From NCBI GenBank assembly GCA_005778835.1, contig SXMG01000136.1, forward strand, positions 1 through 48,247: a DNA stretch of 48,247 bases. Reading direction: 5' to 3'. This document shows, piece after piece, positions 7,157 to 16,807 of the stretch. This stretch comes from Actinomycetota bacterium (GTDB taxonomy: Bacteria; Actinomycetota; Actinomycetes; Actinomycetales; Microbacteriaceae). The notes under the pieces were generated by a model that was given only the letters and a program-made list of their open reading frames with translations, had not been told where the DNA came from and did not search any database. Position 1 is the stretch's first letter; every line of letters begins with the position of its first letter. The position numbers and the translations under genes are program-made.

Positions 7157-8437
7157 TCAGGCACGGGCCGAGGCCTCGTCCCACGTGCGGAACCCTGTGG
7201 CCTCGCCAGCCTCGAAGCCCGGGCGCGGTTGACCGACAAGACGGTGGTAGCCGCTGAAGATCTCATCGGCTTCGGCGAGGGGCAGCACCTCTTCGATGTC
7301 GTCGAAGGGCTTCCCGTTCGTGCGCTCTGCGACCATGCGACGGATGACCTCGTACCCTTCGCCTCGCATCGACATGACGATGCGGTTCACGGGTTCACGC
7401 CGCGCGGCGTCATAAGCGACGAAAGCCTCGTGGGGGTCGTCGTGCTCGCCAAGCTTCTCGGCGATGACGCGCGCGTCGAGGAACGCCTGGCAGACCCCGT
7501 TGCCCCCGCGCGGGAACATCGCGTGCGCCGCGTCGCCCAGCAGCACCACTCGTCCGTCGACCCAGTTCTCGAGTGGCTCGTGGCGGATGAGGGGGAAGAG
7601 ATACACCTCGCGGGCATCTCGCATGAGTGCCTGTACGTCGAGGAAGGGAAGCTTCACCGTGTCATACAGAGGCACGATGTCGTCCACGCTGCCGATCTGG
7701 TTCCAGTCCTCCACCGTCTCGTCGCGCTCGTACTCCACCACCCAGTTGATGAGGTCGAGACCCGAGCCTTCGAAATCGTGCGCGATGGGGTAGATGATCA
7801 TCGATGAGACGCGCGGGTCTCCGATGTGCAGAATGGTGTGGCCATCGCGGAACGGCTCGCGCAGTGTGGTGCCCCGGTACATGGTGATGCCCGAGTAGTG
7901 CGGGTCGGAGAGCGTCGGGTGCATCTGCTGGCGGATGGCCGACTTGATGCCGTCTGCCGCGATCACCGCGTCGTGTCGCACCGTCTCGGTACGTCCATCG
8001 CGATGCTCAAGGTGCAGAGTGACTCCCTCGGCGTCCTGCTCGTACTTCACGACCCGAGCACCGAGGACAATGCGCTCGGTACCTCCCATGCGCTCGACGA
8101 GGGTGTCGTAGAAGAGCATCTGCAGGTATCCGCGGTGCACGAATCGCTGCTCGTGCAGATAGCCCATGTGCACGCCGCACTTCTCGGCATAGATCTCTTG
8201 GCCGTAGTGGTTGAAGAAGATTGAGTCGACCGCATCGACCGAAATCTCGCGAAACTCCTCGAGCAGACCGAGTTCTTCGATCTCTTTGGTGCCGTAGACC
8301 TTGATGTCGACGCCGACCCCGAGCGGCTTGAGCTCGGCAACCGACTCATAGATGGTCGGAGTGACGCCCTGCTGCAGCAGTCGGAGCGCTGTGACAAGGC
8401 CCCCGGGGCCGGCGCCAATGATCGCGATGTCTGTCAT
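7157..8437 (-). CDS. FAD-dependent aromatic-ring monooxygenase, PhzS-like
   Basis: A 426-residue class A flavoprotein monooxygenase, expected to hydroxylate an aromatic or heteroaromatic acid with NAD(P)H and O2 and possibly to decarboxylate it. Visible signatures are the FAD loop GAGPGG (8-13), the DG motif AADGIKSAIR (D162, G163), and the GD motif LLGDAAHAMFP (G301, D302). SGITMYRG, LINWV, DWN and DARVIAEK positions resemble PhzS (5-methylphenazine-1-carboxylate monooxygenase) and related salicylate/nicotinate hydroxylases. It lies mid-operon between the dienelactone hydrolase-like and NTF2-like genes and is the probable ring-activating step of the pathway. Substrate unknown. Confidence 0.92.
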   Translation of the reverse strand: MTDIAIIGAGPGGLVTALRLLQQGVTPTIYESVAELKPLGVGVDIKVYGTKEIEELGLLEEFREISVDAVDSIFFNHYGQEIYAEKCGVHMGYLHEQRFVHRGYLQMLFYDTLVERMGGTERIVLGARVVKYEQDAEGVTLHLEHRDGRTETVRHDAVIAADGIKSAIRQQMHPTLSDPHYSGITMYRGTTLREPFRDGHTILHIGDPRVSSMIIYPIAHDFEGSGLDLINWVVEYERDETVEDWNQIGSVDDIVPLYDTVKLPFLDVQALMRDAREVYLFPLIRHEPLENWVDGRVVLLGDAAHAMFPRGGNGVCQAFLDARVIAEKLGEHDDPHEAFVAYDAARREPVNRIVMSMRGEGYEVIRRMVAERTNGKPFDDIEEVLPLAEADEIFSGYHRLVGQPRPGFEAGEATGFRTWDEASARA

Positions 8438-8495
8438 GGTTCTTTGGATTCCTTCGTCATAGTCGGTTCAGTTCTGCGATGGTCGGATGGCCGCG

Positions 8496-9260
8496 TCACG
8501 TGAGCGGCGCCCCGTCGGGGTCGACGCCTTCACCACGCAGCGCCTCGGCCAGCAAACGCTCAGTCGAGAGCCAGGCTCGGCGAGCACTGCGCGCGTTGTA
8601 GCCGAGCACGGGGTGATTGGCGGCGCGCGGCACAACAGGGTTCGTGAAGGCATGGCGGGTGCCGCTGTAGAGGTCGAGCTGCCAGTCGAGCCCGGCACTG
8701 TCAATCCCTTGGACGAGGCTGTCACGCTGCTCGGCGGTCGCCATCGGGTCATCGGCGCCGGTGCAGATCAGCACCGAGGCGTCGGCACGCGCAGACTCCC
8801 ATCCCGGCGCCAGAAGATCCAGACCACCGTGCACACTGACGACAGCACGAAGGTCGGCACCGACCCGCAGCAACTCGAGAGCTGTCGACCCTCCGAAGCA
8901 GTAGCCGACGGCGGCAATGCGAGTCGCGTCGATTTCTGGCAGGGCCTGAGCAGCGGAGAGCGCGGCCGCGGAGCGGGCGTGCCACCGAGGGCGGTCTGCC
9001 AGCATCGAGCCGATGAGAGGCCCGATCTCCTCGACCGACGTCGGTTGGGTGCGGCCACCCCAGACATCCGCGGCGAAGACGGCATAACCGAGAGATGCAT
9101 AGTCATGGGCCCAGGCGATCGCGAGCTCACCGAGCCCGAAGGCGTCGTGGAACAGCAGTACAGCGGGCTTCGGGTCCGCGTGTTCGGGAGCGACGAGCAT
9201 CCCGATCATGTCGACGCCGTCGTGCGCGTACGCAACATCGCGCGTGATGAGCGTGGTCAT
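8496..9260 (-). CDS. Dienelactone hydrolase family protein
   Basis: A 254-residue alpha/beta hydrolase. The catalytic triad of dienelactone hydrolase is visible: Cys nucleophile C121 in GYCFGGS, Asp about 171 in GADDPM, and His203 in GTRHAF; VLLFHDAFGL (35-44) and FAADVWGG (62-69) also fit. Cysteine rather than serine as nucleophile points to the true DLH subfamily (carboxymethylenebutenolidase), which opens dienelactones in modified ortho pathways. It is 43 nt downstream of a LysR gene and 58 nt upstream of the monooxygenase gene. A lactone or enol-ester formed in the pathway is a possible substrate. Confidence 0.9.
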   Translation of the reverse strand: MTTLITRDVAYAHDGVDMIGMLVAPEHADPKPAVLLFHDAFGLGELAIAWAHDYASLGYAVFAADVWGGRTQPTSVEEIGPLIGSMLADRPRWHARSAAALSAAQALPEIDATRIAAVGYCFGGSTALELLRVGADLRAVVSVHGGLDLLAPGWESARADASVLICTGADDPMATAEQRDSLVQGIDSAGLDWQLDLYSGTRHAFTNPVVPRAANHPVLGYNARSARRAWLSTERLLAEALRGEGVDPDGAPLT

Positions 9261-9303
9261 CGCGCCTCCCGGTAGCGCTCAGCACCGGTCGGTTCGTCGC
9301 ACC

Positions 9304-10203
9304 TCAGTCGTCGTGCGGCTGGCGGAACCAGGAGGTCATGAACGCGAGGAACACCTTGACCCGCTCGGGCGTCTGGCCTCCCGGGCCGTGCACGGCGTAC
9401 AGCGAGCGAGACTGCACCGGGTGCTGAGGCAGCAACTCGACGAGCTCTCCTGCGTCGAGAGCCTTGCGCGCCGAGCGGCGCGGAATAAGCCCTATGCCGA
9501 GGCCCGACTCGACCAGTTGCTCGATCACGAGGTAGGCATTCGTCGCCACCAGCGGGTCTTGCACCTTGACATGGGCGATCTCGTCGTCGACCGTCAACCG
9601 CCACGTCGCGTCGCTCATGTGGGCGAGAAGCGTGTGCTCCTGCAAGTCGGCGATCGTCGACGGAGTGCCGTGACGAGACAAATAGTCCGGCGACGCGGCA
9701 AGCAGGAAGGGCAGGTCGGTGATGCGCCGCACACGCACGCGCGAATCCTTCGGATCCCGCGCGTGGAAAGCCACATCGAAGCCGCGGTCGAGGAAGTCGT
9801 ACGGTCGATCGGAGATGCCCCCGAGCTCGAACCGAACTCGAATGCGGGGATGCGCCCGAACGAAGTCGCCGATCGCGGCGCCGAGGTCCATGAGCCCGAT
9901 CCACTTCGGACTGATGACAGAGAGCACGCCCTCTGCCGAGTCTTGTCGGCCGGCAAGCCGCTCGTCGGTCTCCTCGATCTCGAGCAGAATGCGGTCGGCG
10001 AACTCCGCGTAGGTCTGACCCGCCTCTGTCAGGCTCACCGACCGAGGTGTGCGGTTGACGAGCCTCACCCCGAGCGTCTCCTCGAGGTCGGCGACGTGCC
10101 TCGACACCAGCGAAGGCGAAATGCCGAGCTCCTGCGCTGCTCCGCTGAAAGTCGACGAATGAGCAACCGCAGCGAGCGTGCGCATGACGACGAGCCGGTC
10201 CAT
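9304..10203 (-). CDS. LysR-type transcriptional regulator (first)
   Basis: A 299-residue regulator with an N-terminal winged helix-turn-helix (HSSTFSGAAQELGISPSLVS is at residues 15-34) and a C-terminal periplasmic-binding-like effector domain (YDFLDRGFDVAFHA about 134-147; LIPRRSARKAL in the last third). It sits inside the minus-strand series, 66 nt after the ABC ATPase gene and 43 nt before the dienelactone hydrolase gene, rather than divergent from its targets as is usual for the family. Likely senses the pathway substrate or an intermediate and controls this operon. Confidence 0.92.
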   Translation of the reverse strand: MDRLVVMRTLAAVAHSSTFSGAAQELGISPSLVSRHVADLEETLGVRLVNRTPRSVSLTEAGQTYAEFADRILLEIEETDERLAGRQDSAEGVLSVISPKWIGLMDLGAAIGDFVRAHPRIRVRFELGGISDRPYDFLDRGFDVAFHARDPKDSRVRVRRITDLPFLLAASPDYLSRHGTPSTIADLQEHTLLAHMSDATWRLTVDDEIAHVKVQDPLVATNAYLVIEQLVESGLGIGLIPRRSARKALDAGELVELLPQHPVQSRSLYAVHGPGGQTPERVKVFLAFMTSWFRQPHDD

Positions 10204-10269
10204 GGCCGTGGCCTCCCTCTGCAGCGCGGCGAGTGCCCGTCAGTCTATCCAGGGCGTCGTGCGCGCTCG

Positions 10270-11145
10270 TCACGAGACTGCCTCTGCCTTGGCACGGAAC
10301 TCGCGCCGCCGGGCGCGGCGTTCGTCTCTGCCCTCGGGGCTCGATGCGGGCGTCGCCCCGAGCAGGCGTCGGGTGTAGGGGTGCTGCGGTGATCCGAAGA
10401 TGTCATCGACAGGAGCGAGCTCAACGAGGCTCCCCTGCGACATCACGCCCACTCGGTGAGCGATGTGCCGCACCAGGCCGAGGTCGTGGGCGATGAACAG
10501 ATAGCTCACTCCCGTCGACTGCTGCAGGTCGGCGAGCAGGTTGATGATCTGGCCTTGCGTCGACAGGTCGAGAGCGCTCACAGCCTCGTCGCAGACGACG
10601 AGGCGCGGCCGCAGCACGCGCGCGCGGGCCCTCGCGACGCGCTGCTGCTGCCCTCCCGAGAGCTCGTTGGGGAATCTCTGCAGGTGCGAACGGTCAAGAC
10701 CCACCATCTCGAAGGCCTCGAGCGTACGATCTCGCACCTCAGACCGAGTGGTCACCCCATGTCGACGGAGCGAGCTCTCAATGGAATGCGCCACGAGGTG
10801 CCGGGGATTCAGCGACGCCGAGGGGTCTTGGAACACGGCCTGCACCTGCCGCCGGTACGACAGCGGTGCCCGTGGCCCATCGTCGGCGACATCTCGGCCG
10901 TCGAACCTGATCGACCCTGCGAGTGGTGAAACAAGCCGCAGGATCGCCTTGCCGATCGTGCTCTTGCCTGAACCTGACTCACCCACGAAGCCGAGAGTCT
11001 CTCCGGGGGCGATCTCGAACGACACTCCTTCCACCGCTGGCACGATCCCGCGCCGTCCCCAGAATCCGCCGTTCGTCTCGTATCCCACGCTCAGATCGCG
11101 CACCTCCAGCAGAGGAGTCATGGCGTCGCCAGTCGCCGTGCTCAT
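10270..11145 (-). CDS. Peptide/opine-type ABC transporter ATPase (DppF-like)
   Basis: A 291-residue ABC ATPase of the oligopeptide/dipeptide/nickel class. Walker A GESGSGKS is at about 55-62, Q-loop in [11 protein letters not shown], signature LSGGQQQRV at 162-170, Walker B LVVCDEA about 182-188 and switch His in IAHD about 219-221; the C-terminal oligopeptide/dipeptide extension is present. Its ATG overlaps the stop of the fused permease-ATPase gene (ATGA). It works at the inner face of the membrane with the other ATPase domain as a heterodimer. Confidence 0.94.
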   Translation of the reverse strand: MSTATGDAMTPLLEVRDLSVGYETNGGFWGRRGIVPAVEGVSFEIAPGETLGFVGESGSGKSTIGKAILRLVSPLAGSIRFDGRDVADDGPRAPLSYRRQVQAVFQDPSASLNPRHLVAHSIESSLRRHGVTTRSEVRDRTLEAFEMVGLDRSHLQRFPNELSGGQQQRVARARARVLRPRLVVCDEAVSALDLSTQGQIINLLADLQQSTGVSYLFIAHDLGLVRHIAHRVGVMSQGSLVELAPVDDIFGSPQHPYTRRLLGATPASSPEGRDERRARRREFRAKAEAVS

Positions 11146-13034
11146 GCGCCGGCCTCGTCAGCCTCGAACGCGTCGAGCTGCCGATCGATCTCCATGCGCA
11201 ACTCGCCATCGATGGTCGCCAGGCGCCCGCTCGACTCCGCGTTCGCGGGATTCGCTGCCAGCAATGAGCGTGTGTACAGATGCTGCGGGTCGTGGAACAG
11301 AGTCTCGACCGAAGAGTCTTCGACAATGCGGCCCCGGTACATCACGGCTGCTCGATCGCACGTCTCTGCGACAACACCGAGGCTGTGGGTGATCATGAGA
11401 ACACCTAGTCCGTACTCGTCTCGCAGGTCGAGAATCAGGTCGAGCACCTGGGCTTGCGTCGTCACATCGAGTGCACTCGTCGCTTCGTCGGCGATCAGCA
11501 GCTCGGGGTCTGCCGCGAGCGCCATGGCGATCGCTACGCGCTGCGCCATGCCTCCTGAGAACTGATGCGGATAGTCGTCGAGACGCGAGGCCGCGTTGCG
11601 CACGCCAACTCGCTCGAGAAGTTCGATCGCGCGAGCACGTGCTTGCGCTCGGTTCATTGCCTTGTGCAGACGCAATGGCTCCGTCAGTTGCATGCCGACC
11701 GAGTGCACCGGCGACAGCGCGTTCATCGGGTCTTGGAAGACTGCCCCCATGCGCGTGCCGCGGATGTGAGCGAGCTCGGACTCTCGGCGATGAGCCAGTT
11801 CTTCACCCAGCAAGCGGATCGAGCCCGTCGCCAACCAGGTACCAGGCGGCAGCATGCCGAGCACCGCGCGAGCGAAGGTTGACTTGCCCGAGCCCGATTC
11901 GCCCAGGAGCCCGACAATCTCTCCCTTCGCGACGGTGATACTCACGTTCTTGACGATGCGCGCCTGCGTGCGGTCGGGCATTGCCAGCGCCACGCTCACG
12001 TCGTGGGCGACAAGTACCGGCTGGGCGCCAGAGCTCGACGATGTATCCGCCCCGATCGCCGCCTGCACGGTCGGAACCGCCGCGCGCGCCGCGCGCTCCT
12101 CCTCGGCCTGGGCGAGGCGAAGGCCCAGCCTCGGGAGCCGTCGTCGCTCGCCCGTGAGGGCATCGTTCAAGCCATCACCGAACACACTGAAGGCGAGCAC
12201 TGTGAGCACGATGGCGATGCCAGGAGGCCAGGTCAGGTGGGGGGCGACCGCCTGATTGTCCAGCGCGAGACTCAGCATGGCGCCCCAGGTCGGGATATCC
12301 GACGAGAGACCGATGCCGAGGAAGCTCATCGCCGACTCGATCATGATCGCAGAGCCCAGGAACACCGTGCCTTGAGTGACGATCGGGCCCACGAGGTTGG
12401 GCAGAATCTGCCCGAAAATGATCTGGCGACGCGGCAACCCGGCAACTTCAGCAGCCTCGACGTAGAGCTTGTTGCGCTCGACGAGGACAACGGCGCGGGT
12501 CATGCGGGCGAACAGGCTCGCACCGATGAGTCCGATGGCGAACATGAGAATGATGATGTTCCGGCCGAGGATCGCGACGACGGTGAGACCGATGACCATG
12601 CCAGGCAAGGCCTGCGCCATGTCGATGAAGCGCATGCCGATGCGGTCCCACCACCCACCGTTGAATCCGAAGATCAAGCCGAGAGGTACGCCGATGAGCG
12701 CTGCAACGACCACGGCACCCAGAGCGACGATGAGGACGATCTGAGCGCCGAAGATCAATCGACTGAGCTGATCGCGACCGAGATCGTCAGTGCCGAGCCA
12801 GAACTGCGCCGACGGGGGTTCGAGAATGTTGTCGAAGTTGACCTGCGTGGGATCGTAAGGAGCGAGGAGCGGCGCGAGAATCGCCGTGAAAAACAGCACG
12901 ACGATGAACGCACCGGCGACGATCGTTCCGGGCTGCTTCCGCATGCGTGCGACGATGCGGCCGATGTTTGACGATCGGCCTTGGTGGCGTCCCGAGCCCG
13001 AGACGGCGATGAGGGTCGTAGAAGTTTCACTCAT
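11142..13034 (-). CDS. Fused ABC permease and ATPase (DppC-DppD type)
   Basis: A 630-residue fusion of two importer subunits. Residues 1 to about 300 form a DppC-type permease with several membrane helices and the ATPase-contacting EAA loop ([12 protein letters not shown], about 193-204). Residues about 340-630 are an ABC ATPase: Walker A GESGSGKS (378-385), signature FSGGMAQRV (492-500), Walker B LLIADEA (512-518) and switch His550. Such DppCD fusions are known in actinobacteria. The gene is coupled at both ends by ATGA overlaps with the DppB and DppF genes. Substrate is probably an organic acid, peptide or amino-acid conjugate connected with the downstream enzymes. Confidence 0.94.
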   Translation of the reverse strand: MSETSTTLIAVSGSGRHQGRSSNIGRIVARMRKQPGTIVAGAFIVVLFFTAILAPLLAPYDPTQVNFDNILEPPSAQFWLGTDDLGRDQLSRLIFGAQIVLIVALGAVVVAALIGVPLGLIFGFNGGWWDRIGMRFIDMAQALPGMVIGLTVVAILGRNIIILMFAIGLIGASLFARMTRAVVLVERNKLYVEAAEVAGLPRRQIIFGQILPNLVGPIVTQGTVFLGSAIMIESAMSFLGIGLSSDIPTWGAMLSLALDNQAVAPHLTWPPGIAIVLTVLAFSVFGDGLNDALTGERRRLPRLGLRLAQAEEERAARAAVPTVQAAIGADTSSSSGAQPVLVAHDVSVALAMPDRTQARIVKNVSITVAKGEIVGLLGESGSGKSTFARAVLGMLPPGTWLATGSIRLLGEELAHRRESELAHIRGTRMGAVFQDPMNALSPVHSVGMQLTEPLRLHKAMNRAQARARAIELLERVGVRNAASRLDDYPHQFSGGMAQRVAIAMALAADPELLIADEATSALDVTTQAQVLDLILDLRDEYGLGVLMITHSLGVVAETCDRAAVMYRGRIVEDSSVETLFHDPQHLYTRSLLAANPANAESSGRLATIDGELRMEIDRQLDAFEADEAGA

Positions 13035-13975
13035 GAGGGACGCGACTTCGGGTTCAGGAGGCCATAGCTGACATCGAGGATGAGGTTGATGAGGATGATC
13101 ATGATCGCGATCAGAAGCACGCCGCCCTGCACGACGGCGAAGTCCTTGCCGGTGACGCTGCGGATCATGAGAGCGCCTATACCGGGGAAGGAGAAGACCT
13201 TCTCGACGGAGAAGCTGGCGCCGAGCATGATGCTCACGGTGAGACCGGTGGAAGCGAGCACCGGCACGAGGGCGTTCTTGAAGCTGTAGCGGAACACCAC
13301 GCGGCGCCGGGGCACGCCCGCGGCAGTCAACGAATCGATATAGCGGGACGACATCGCGCTCGCCATGGCAGTGCGGGTCTGCCGTGCGATAAGCGCAGCG
13401 CCCCCGACACCCAGGGCGATCGAAGGAAGGATGAGTCCTCGTGCCCAGCCGAACGGATCGACGTCGAACGGCACGTACGAGACGACGGGAAGAATGCGCA
13501 GCTGCACAGCGAAGATCAGCAGCAGCACGATGCCGACCCAGAACTCAGGCAACGACATCGAAACAGAGGTGAACGCCGTTGCGACGCGGTCGCGGATCGA
13601 GCCGGGCTTGGTACCGCCCATAATGCCGAGAGCAAGCCCGAGGATCACCGCGACGAGCATGCCGGCGAGGATGAGCGAAGCCGTTGCCGGTATGCGCTCG
13701 ACGAAGAGTTCGACGACGGGTCGTCCCGAGATGTAGGAGTTTCCGAGATCGCCTCTGACTAGCCCGGCATAGAACTCGCCAAGTCTCACGTACCAGGGGC
13801 GATCGAGACCTAGTTGTGCTTCGAGCCGCGCGATGCCTTCAGGGGTAGCCGCTGCCCCGAGGATCGCGCCAGCTGGACTTCCCGGAATGAGGTAGGTCAA
13901 GAAGAACACGAAGAGCGACAGGAGAAGCAACTGGGGTACCGCCAGGGCGAGACGGTAGAGGATGAGTTTCAGCAT
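13031..13975 (-). CDS. ABC transporter permease (DppB type)
   Basis: A 314-residue inner-membrane permease with about six helices. The N-terminal RLALAVPQLLLLSLFVFFL helix, LGLDRPWYVRLGEF (about 55-68), the EAA-loop equivalent TAAGVPRRRVVFRYSFKNAL (about 218-237) and FSFPGIGALM are standard for the DppB/OppB class. AAAGGA precedes the ATG at 13975. It follows the binding-protein gene by 54 nt and overlaps the fused DppCD gene by ATGA. Pairs with the DppC domain to form the channel. Confidence 0.95.
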   Translation of the reverse strand: MLKLILYRLALAVPQLLLLSLFVFFLTYLIPGSPAGAILGAAATPEGIARLEAQLGLDRPWYVRLGEFYAGLVRGDLGNSYISGRPVVELFVERIPATASLILAGMLVAVILGLALGIMGGTKPGSIRDRVATAFTSVSMSLPEFWVGIVLLLIFAVQLRILPVVSYVPFDVDPFGWARGLILPSIALGVGGAALIARQTRTAMASAMSSRYIDSLTAAGVPRRRVVFRYSFKNALVPVLASTGLTVSIMLGASFSVEKVFSFPGIGALMIRSVTGKDFAVVQGGVLLIAIMIILINLILDVSYGLLNPKSRPS

Positions 13976-14029
13976 CGTGGGATGCGGTCCTTTCTGTTCT
14001 CGCCCTGGCGGTAGGGATGGCGGGTAGTG

Positions 14030-15547
14030 CTAGGAGACGGGCGTCAGGTCACGGAAGTTGACCGACTTCGGCTCCCACGGCTCACGAGGAGCGTCGACGC
14101 CCGCGACGGTGTCCCCGTTCCACGCCAGGATCTCGACACCACGCAGGTGAGCGCAGGTGAGCGCTTCGTCGGCGATGACCTTGGTCACCTCACCCCAGAG
14201 CGCCTCAGCGGCGTCAGAGTCGCCCGCCGCGATCGCCGCATCGGCCGCAGCCTTCAACTCGCTGCTCTCCACGCCCGAAGGGTTTCCGGGAGCATCGCCG
14301 GCGAACCACGAGCTGTACCACTCGAACGGCGTCTGCTCTTCATTGCTCGAGAGGCCGAGCGGGAACCTTCCGCTGTTCCAGGTGCTGTTGTACTCGGGCG
14401 GAGGGAGCTCCGTCACGGTAACCGCAACACTGCCGAGCGCAGCCGTGATCTGTTCCATGTAGACCGTGATCTGGCGCGCGTTGTACGGAGCCGCGACCAT
14501 CTCGACCGAGACGTTCGGGCTGCCGCCCGCTGTGAAGAGCTCTTGCGCCCGCGCGGCGTCGGTCGGGTAGCCCTCGATCGCCGAGTTGAAGCCGAGCTCT
14601 CCCTCGGCGAAGTGCTGCGTCGCAGCTTGACCTTCACCGTCGATCTCGACCCATTGTTCGACATCGATCGCCGTACACATGGCCTGGCGAACCTCGACCG
14701 ACTCGAAGACGCCTCCCGGCCCACGGTCGAAGAAGAACAGGTTGTTGCGGATGGCGGGGTACTGCAAGGTCTCGATCGAGCTGCCCTCGAAGCGCGAGAA
14801 GACGCGAATCTCCGAGTCTGCGACGTCGATCTCACCACTGACCAGCGCGGCAGCGACCGCTTCAGGGTCATCGATGGTGAAGAGCTCGACATTGGCGAAT
14901 CCCGGCTTGTCTCCCCAGTACTCGTCGAATGCGAGGAACGACAGCTTGGTCCCGAGAATCGAACTCGACTCGTCGAACGCCCAGGGTGACGTGCCCACGG
15001 GAGCCTGAGCGATCGATCCATCGGCGATCGCTGCCGGGCTGCCGATAGGCAGCACGCGCGAGGTCAATGTCGTCGGCAACGATGGGGTCGGTCCTGTGAG
15101 GTTGAGGCGCACGGTGAACTCGTCGACGACATCGACCGACTCGACGACCTGAAGCGGACCCGAGTAGGCAGTGGCGCTGTCACGCACGAGCTCCACATTC
15201 GCCTTGACTGCTTCGGCGTTGAATGGCTCGCCGTCGTGGAAGACGACATCATCGCGCAGCGTGAGGGTCAGCGAGTCGGCGGTGAGTTCCCACTCGGTCG
15301 CGAGATACGGAGCGGGCGCACCGTCATCGCCAGGAACAAGAAGAGTCTCGTAGGGGATGCGAAGGGGTCCGCCTTCCATCTCCTGGCCGGGCGACCAGTT
15401 CTCAGGGAATTGGCCGAAGTTGACCCGGAGCGTCGCATCGGCAGCGGCCGGCTCCTCCGGCTCGGCGGTGGCCGTGCATCCGGCCAGGAATAGAGCGGCC
15501 GCTGCGATCGGCACCACCGCTCTCAACAGCACTGACTTTCGTGGCAT
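14030..15547 (-). CDS. ABC transporter substrate-binding lipoprotein (SBP_bac_5)
   Basis: A 505-residue extracytoplasmic binding protein of the oligopeptide/opine/nickel cluster. The ATG at 15547 is preceded by AAGGAGG and opens a lipoprotein signal peptide with lipobox LAGC (C24). The mature part has the family's IPYETLL, LRDDVVFHDGEPF and later Tyr/Trp-rich ligand-site segments. A longer frame to 15769 is rejected because it would place the signal peptide internally. It is the first gene of the 12-gene minus-strand series and the capture component of the importer. SBP_bac_5 proteins bind very varied ligands, so the substrate cannot be inferred from family alone. Confidence 0.95.
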   Translation of the reverse strand: MPRKSVLLRAVVPIAAAALFLAGCTATAEPEEPAAADATLRVNFGQFPENWSPGQEMEGGPLRIPYETLLVPGDDGAPAPYLATEWELTADSLTLTLRDDVVFHDGEPFNAEAVKANVELVRDSATAYSGPLQVVESVDVVDEFTVRLNLTGPTPSLPTTLTSRVLPIGSPAAIADGSIAQAPVGTSPWAFDESSSILGTKLSFLAFDEYWGDKPGFANVELFTIDDPEAVAAALVSGEIDVADSEIRVFSRFEGSSIETLQYPAIRNNLFFFDRGPGGVFESVEVRQAMCTAIDVEQWVEIDGEGQAATQHFAEGELGFNSAIEGYPTDAARAQELFTAGGSPNVSVEMVAAPYNARQITVYMEQITAALGSVAVTVTELPPPEYNSTWNSGRFPLGLSSNEEQTPFEWYSSWFAGDAPGNPSGVESSELKAAADAAIAAGDSDAAEALWGEVTKVIADEALTCAHLRGVEILAWNGDTVAGVDAPREPWEPKSVNFRDLTPVS

Positions 15548-15749
15548 CGTTGCCTCCTTGCATCGTGGCCGTGGCGTCCGACAGGACATCGGCGTCTGTG
15601 GGTGCTGATCACGGTAGCCAGCGGGAGGCTTCTCGCGTACGCCGTATCGCGCAACATAACTGTGCACGATCGTGAGGCTACCGACGCACCGGCCCTGTCT
15701 AGGGTGAGAGGCGCGGCGGCGTTGCCGTGAATCCAGAGAGCAGGGAACC
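15548..15749. promoter_or_regulatory. Divergent control region with inverted repeats
   Basis: 202 bases between the binding-lipoprotein gene (minus) and the amidohydrolase gene (plus), so promoters for both catabolic transcripts should be here. Two dyads are visible. One is ATCGCGCA (15646-15653), 9 nt, TGCACGAT (15663-15670), an imperfect 8+8 palindrome with one mismatch. The other is GGTAGCC (15613-15619) and GGCTACC (15676-15682), a perfect but widely spaced pair centred near the same point. Either could be a LysR-type operator. I could not identify convincing -35/-10 pairs. Confidence 0.45.
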
Positions 15750-16799
15750 ATGACGGTCGTCGACATCAATGTGCATCATCTGCCCGAAGATCTCTTCACG
15801 AACGAGAAGATTCTGAACGGCTTCCTCACTAGTGCTCCGCGCGGGTTCGGCGAGATCGCCACCGTGGGCGAGACTGCCGACGGCCGCAAGCAGCTGATCC
15901 TGGAGAAGCCGAAGGGCTTCCAGAACCTCAACTATGTCGACGGTGACTACTCGGCTGAGGCGAAGCTCGCTGCAATGGATGAGGCCGGCGTCGACTACGG
16001 CATCATGCGAGTGCCCGTGTGGCAGGAATGGCTGGGTATCGAAACCTGCCGCGCTGTTAATGACAACGCGCACGAAATCGTTCAGCGGTCGGGTGGGCGG
16101 CTGTTCTCGACGGCATGCGTGCCGCCCTGGGGTCGAAAGGAAGACCTCTATGAGCTTGAGCGCTGCGTGAACGAGCTCGGCGTTGTCGGCGTGCAGATGG
16201 CCTGCCACTACGGCCAGCTCTACCTCGACGACGAGGTCTTCAAGCCCTATCTCGCTGTGCTCGACAAGCTGGGCCTGCCCGTGATCGTGCACCACACCCC
16301 GCTCCCCGTCGAGTGGAAGTCGGTCATCGACTACACGAACCTCCGTCGCGAATTCGGGCGCATTGTCGACCAGGCGACCGCGGTAGGACGTGAGCTCTTC
16401 AGCGGCATGTTCGACGAGTTCCCGAACCTCAAGTTCATCCACACGATGATGGGCGGCAACTGGTTCGCGAACGCCGATCTCATGACCCCGCACGCCACGG
16501 TCAAGAAGGAGGCGCTGAACCGTCTCGATCCGACCGGCGGCGAGAAGATTCGGCACTACCTCCAGAACAACATCTTCTTCGATATGACCCACCCACACTC
16601 CTGGGGCAAGCACCAGGTCGAAGCGGCCGTGAAGATCAGTGGCGCCGAGCACTACTTGTTCGGGTCCTCATTCCCGGTCTTCTACAGCTGGATGGGGCAG
16701 GGCGTCGAGTTCCTCAAGAACGAGATCGAGGTGACCGACGAAGAGCGCGAGCTGCTGCTCTCCGGCAACGCCAAGCGCCTCTTCAATCTGCCGATCTGA
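15750..16799 (+). CDS. Amidohydrolase-2 (ACMSD-like) family protein with altered metal site
   Basis: A 349-residue TIM-barrel protein of the COG2159 amidohydrolase group, which contains non-oxidative decarboxylases (ACMSD, gamma-resorcylate) and hydratases (LigJ). The usual N-terminal metal motif DxHxH reads DINVH here, so the first His is N7 while H9 remains. H181 (VIVHH) and H231 (FIHTMMGG) fill later His positions. The C-terminal metal/catalytic Asp, usually in a G-S/T-D-Y/F-P context, is replaced by Ser in FGSSFPV (S307). It is divergent from the transporter operon and 8 nt upstream of the DUF3500 gene. It may use a different metal or none; a decarboxylase or hydratase role in the pathway is inference. 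Confidence 0.85.
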   Translation: MTVVDINVHHLPEDLFTNEKILNGFLTSAPRGFGEIATVGETADGRKQLILEKPKGFQNLNYVDGDYSAEAKLAAMDEAGVDYGIMRVPVWQEWLGIETCRAVNDNAHEIVQRSGGRLFSTACVPPWGRKEDLYELERCVNELGVVGVQMACHYGQLYLDDEVFKPYLAVLDKLGLPVIVHHTPLPVEWKSVIDYTNLRREFGRIVDQATAVGRELFSGMFDEFPNLKFIHTMMGGNWFANADLMTPHATVKKEALNRLDPTGGEKIRHYLQNNIFFDMTHPHSWGKHQVEAAVKISGAEHYLFGSSFPVFYSWMGQGVEFLKNEIEVTDEERELLLSGNAKRLFNLPI

Positions 16800-16807
16800 T
16801 CGCGACG

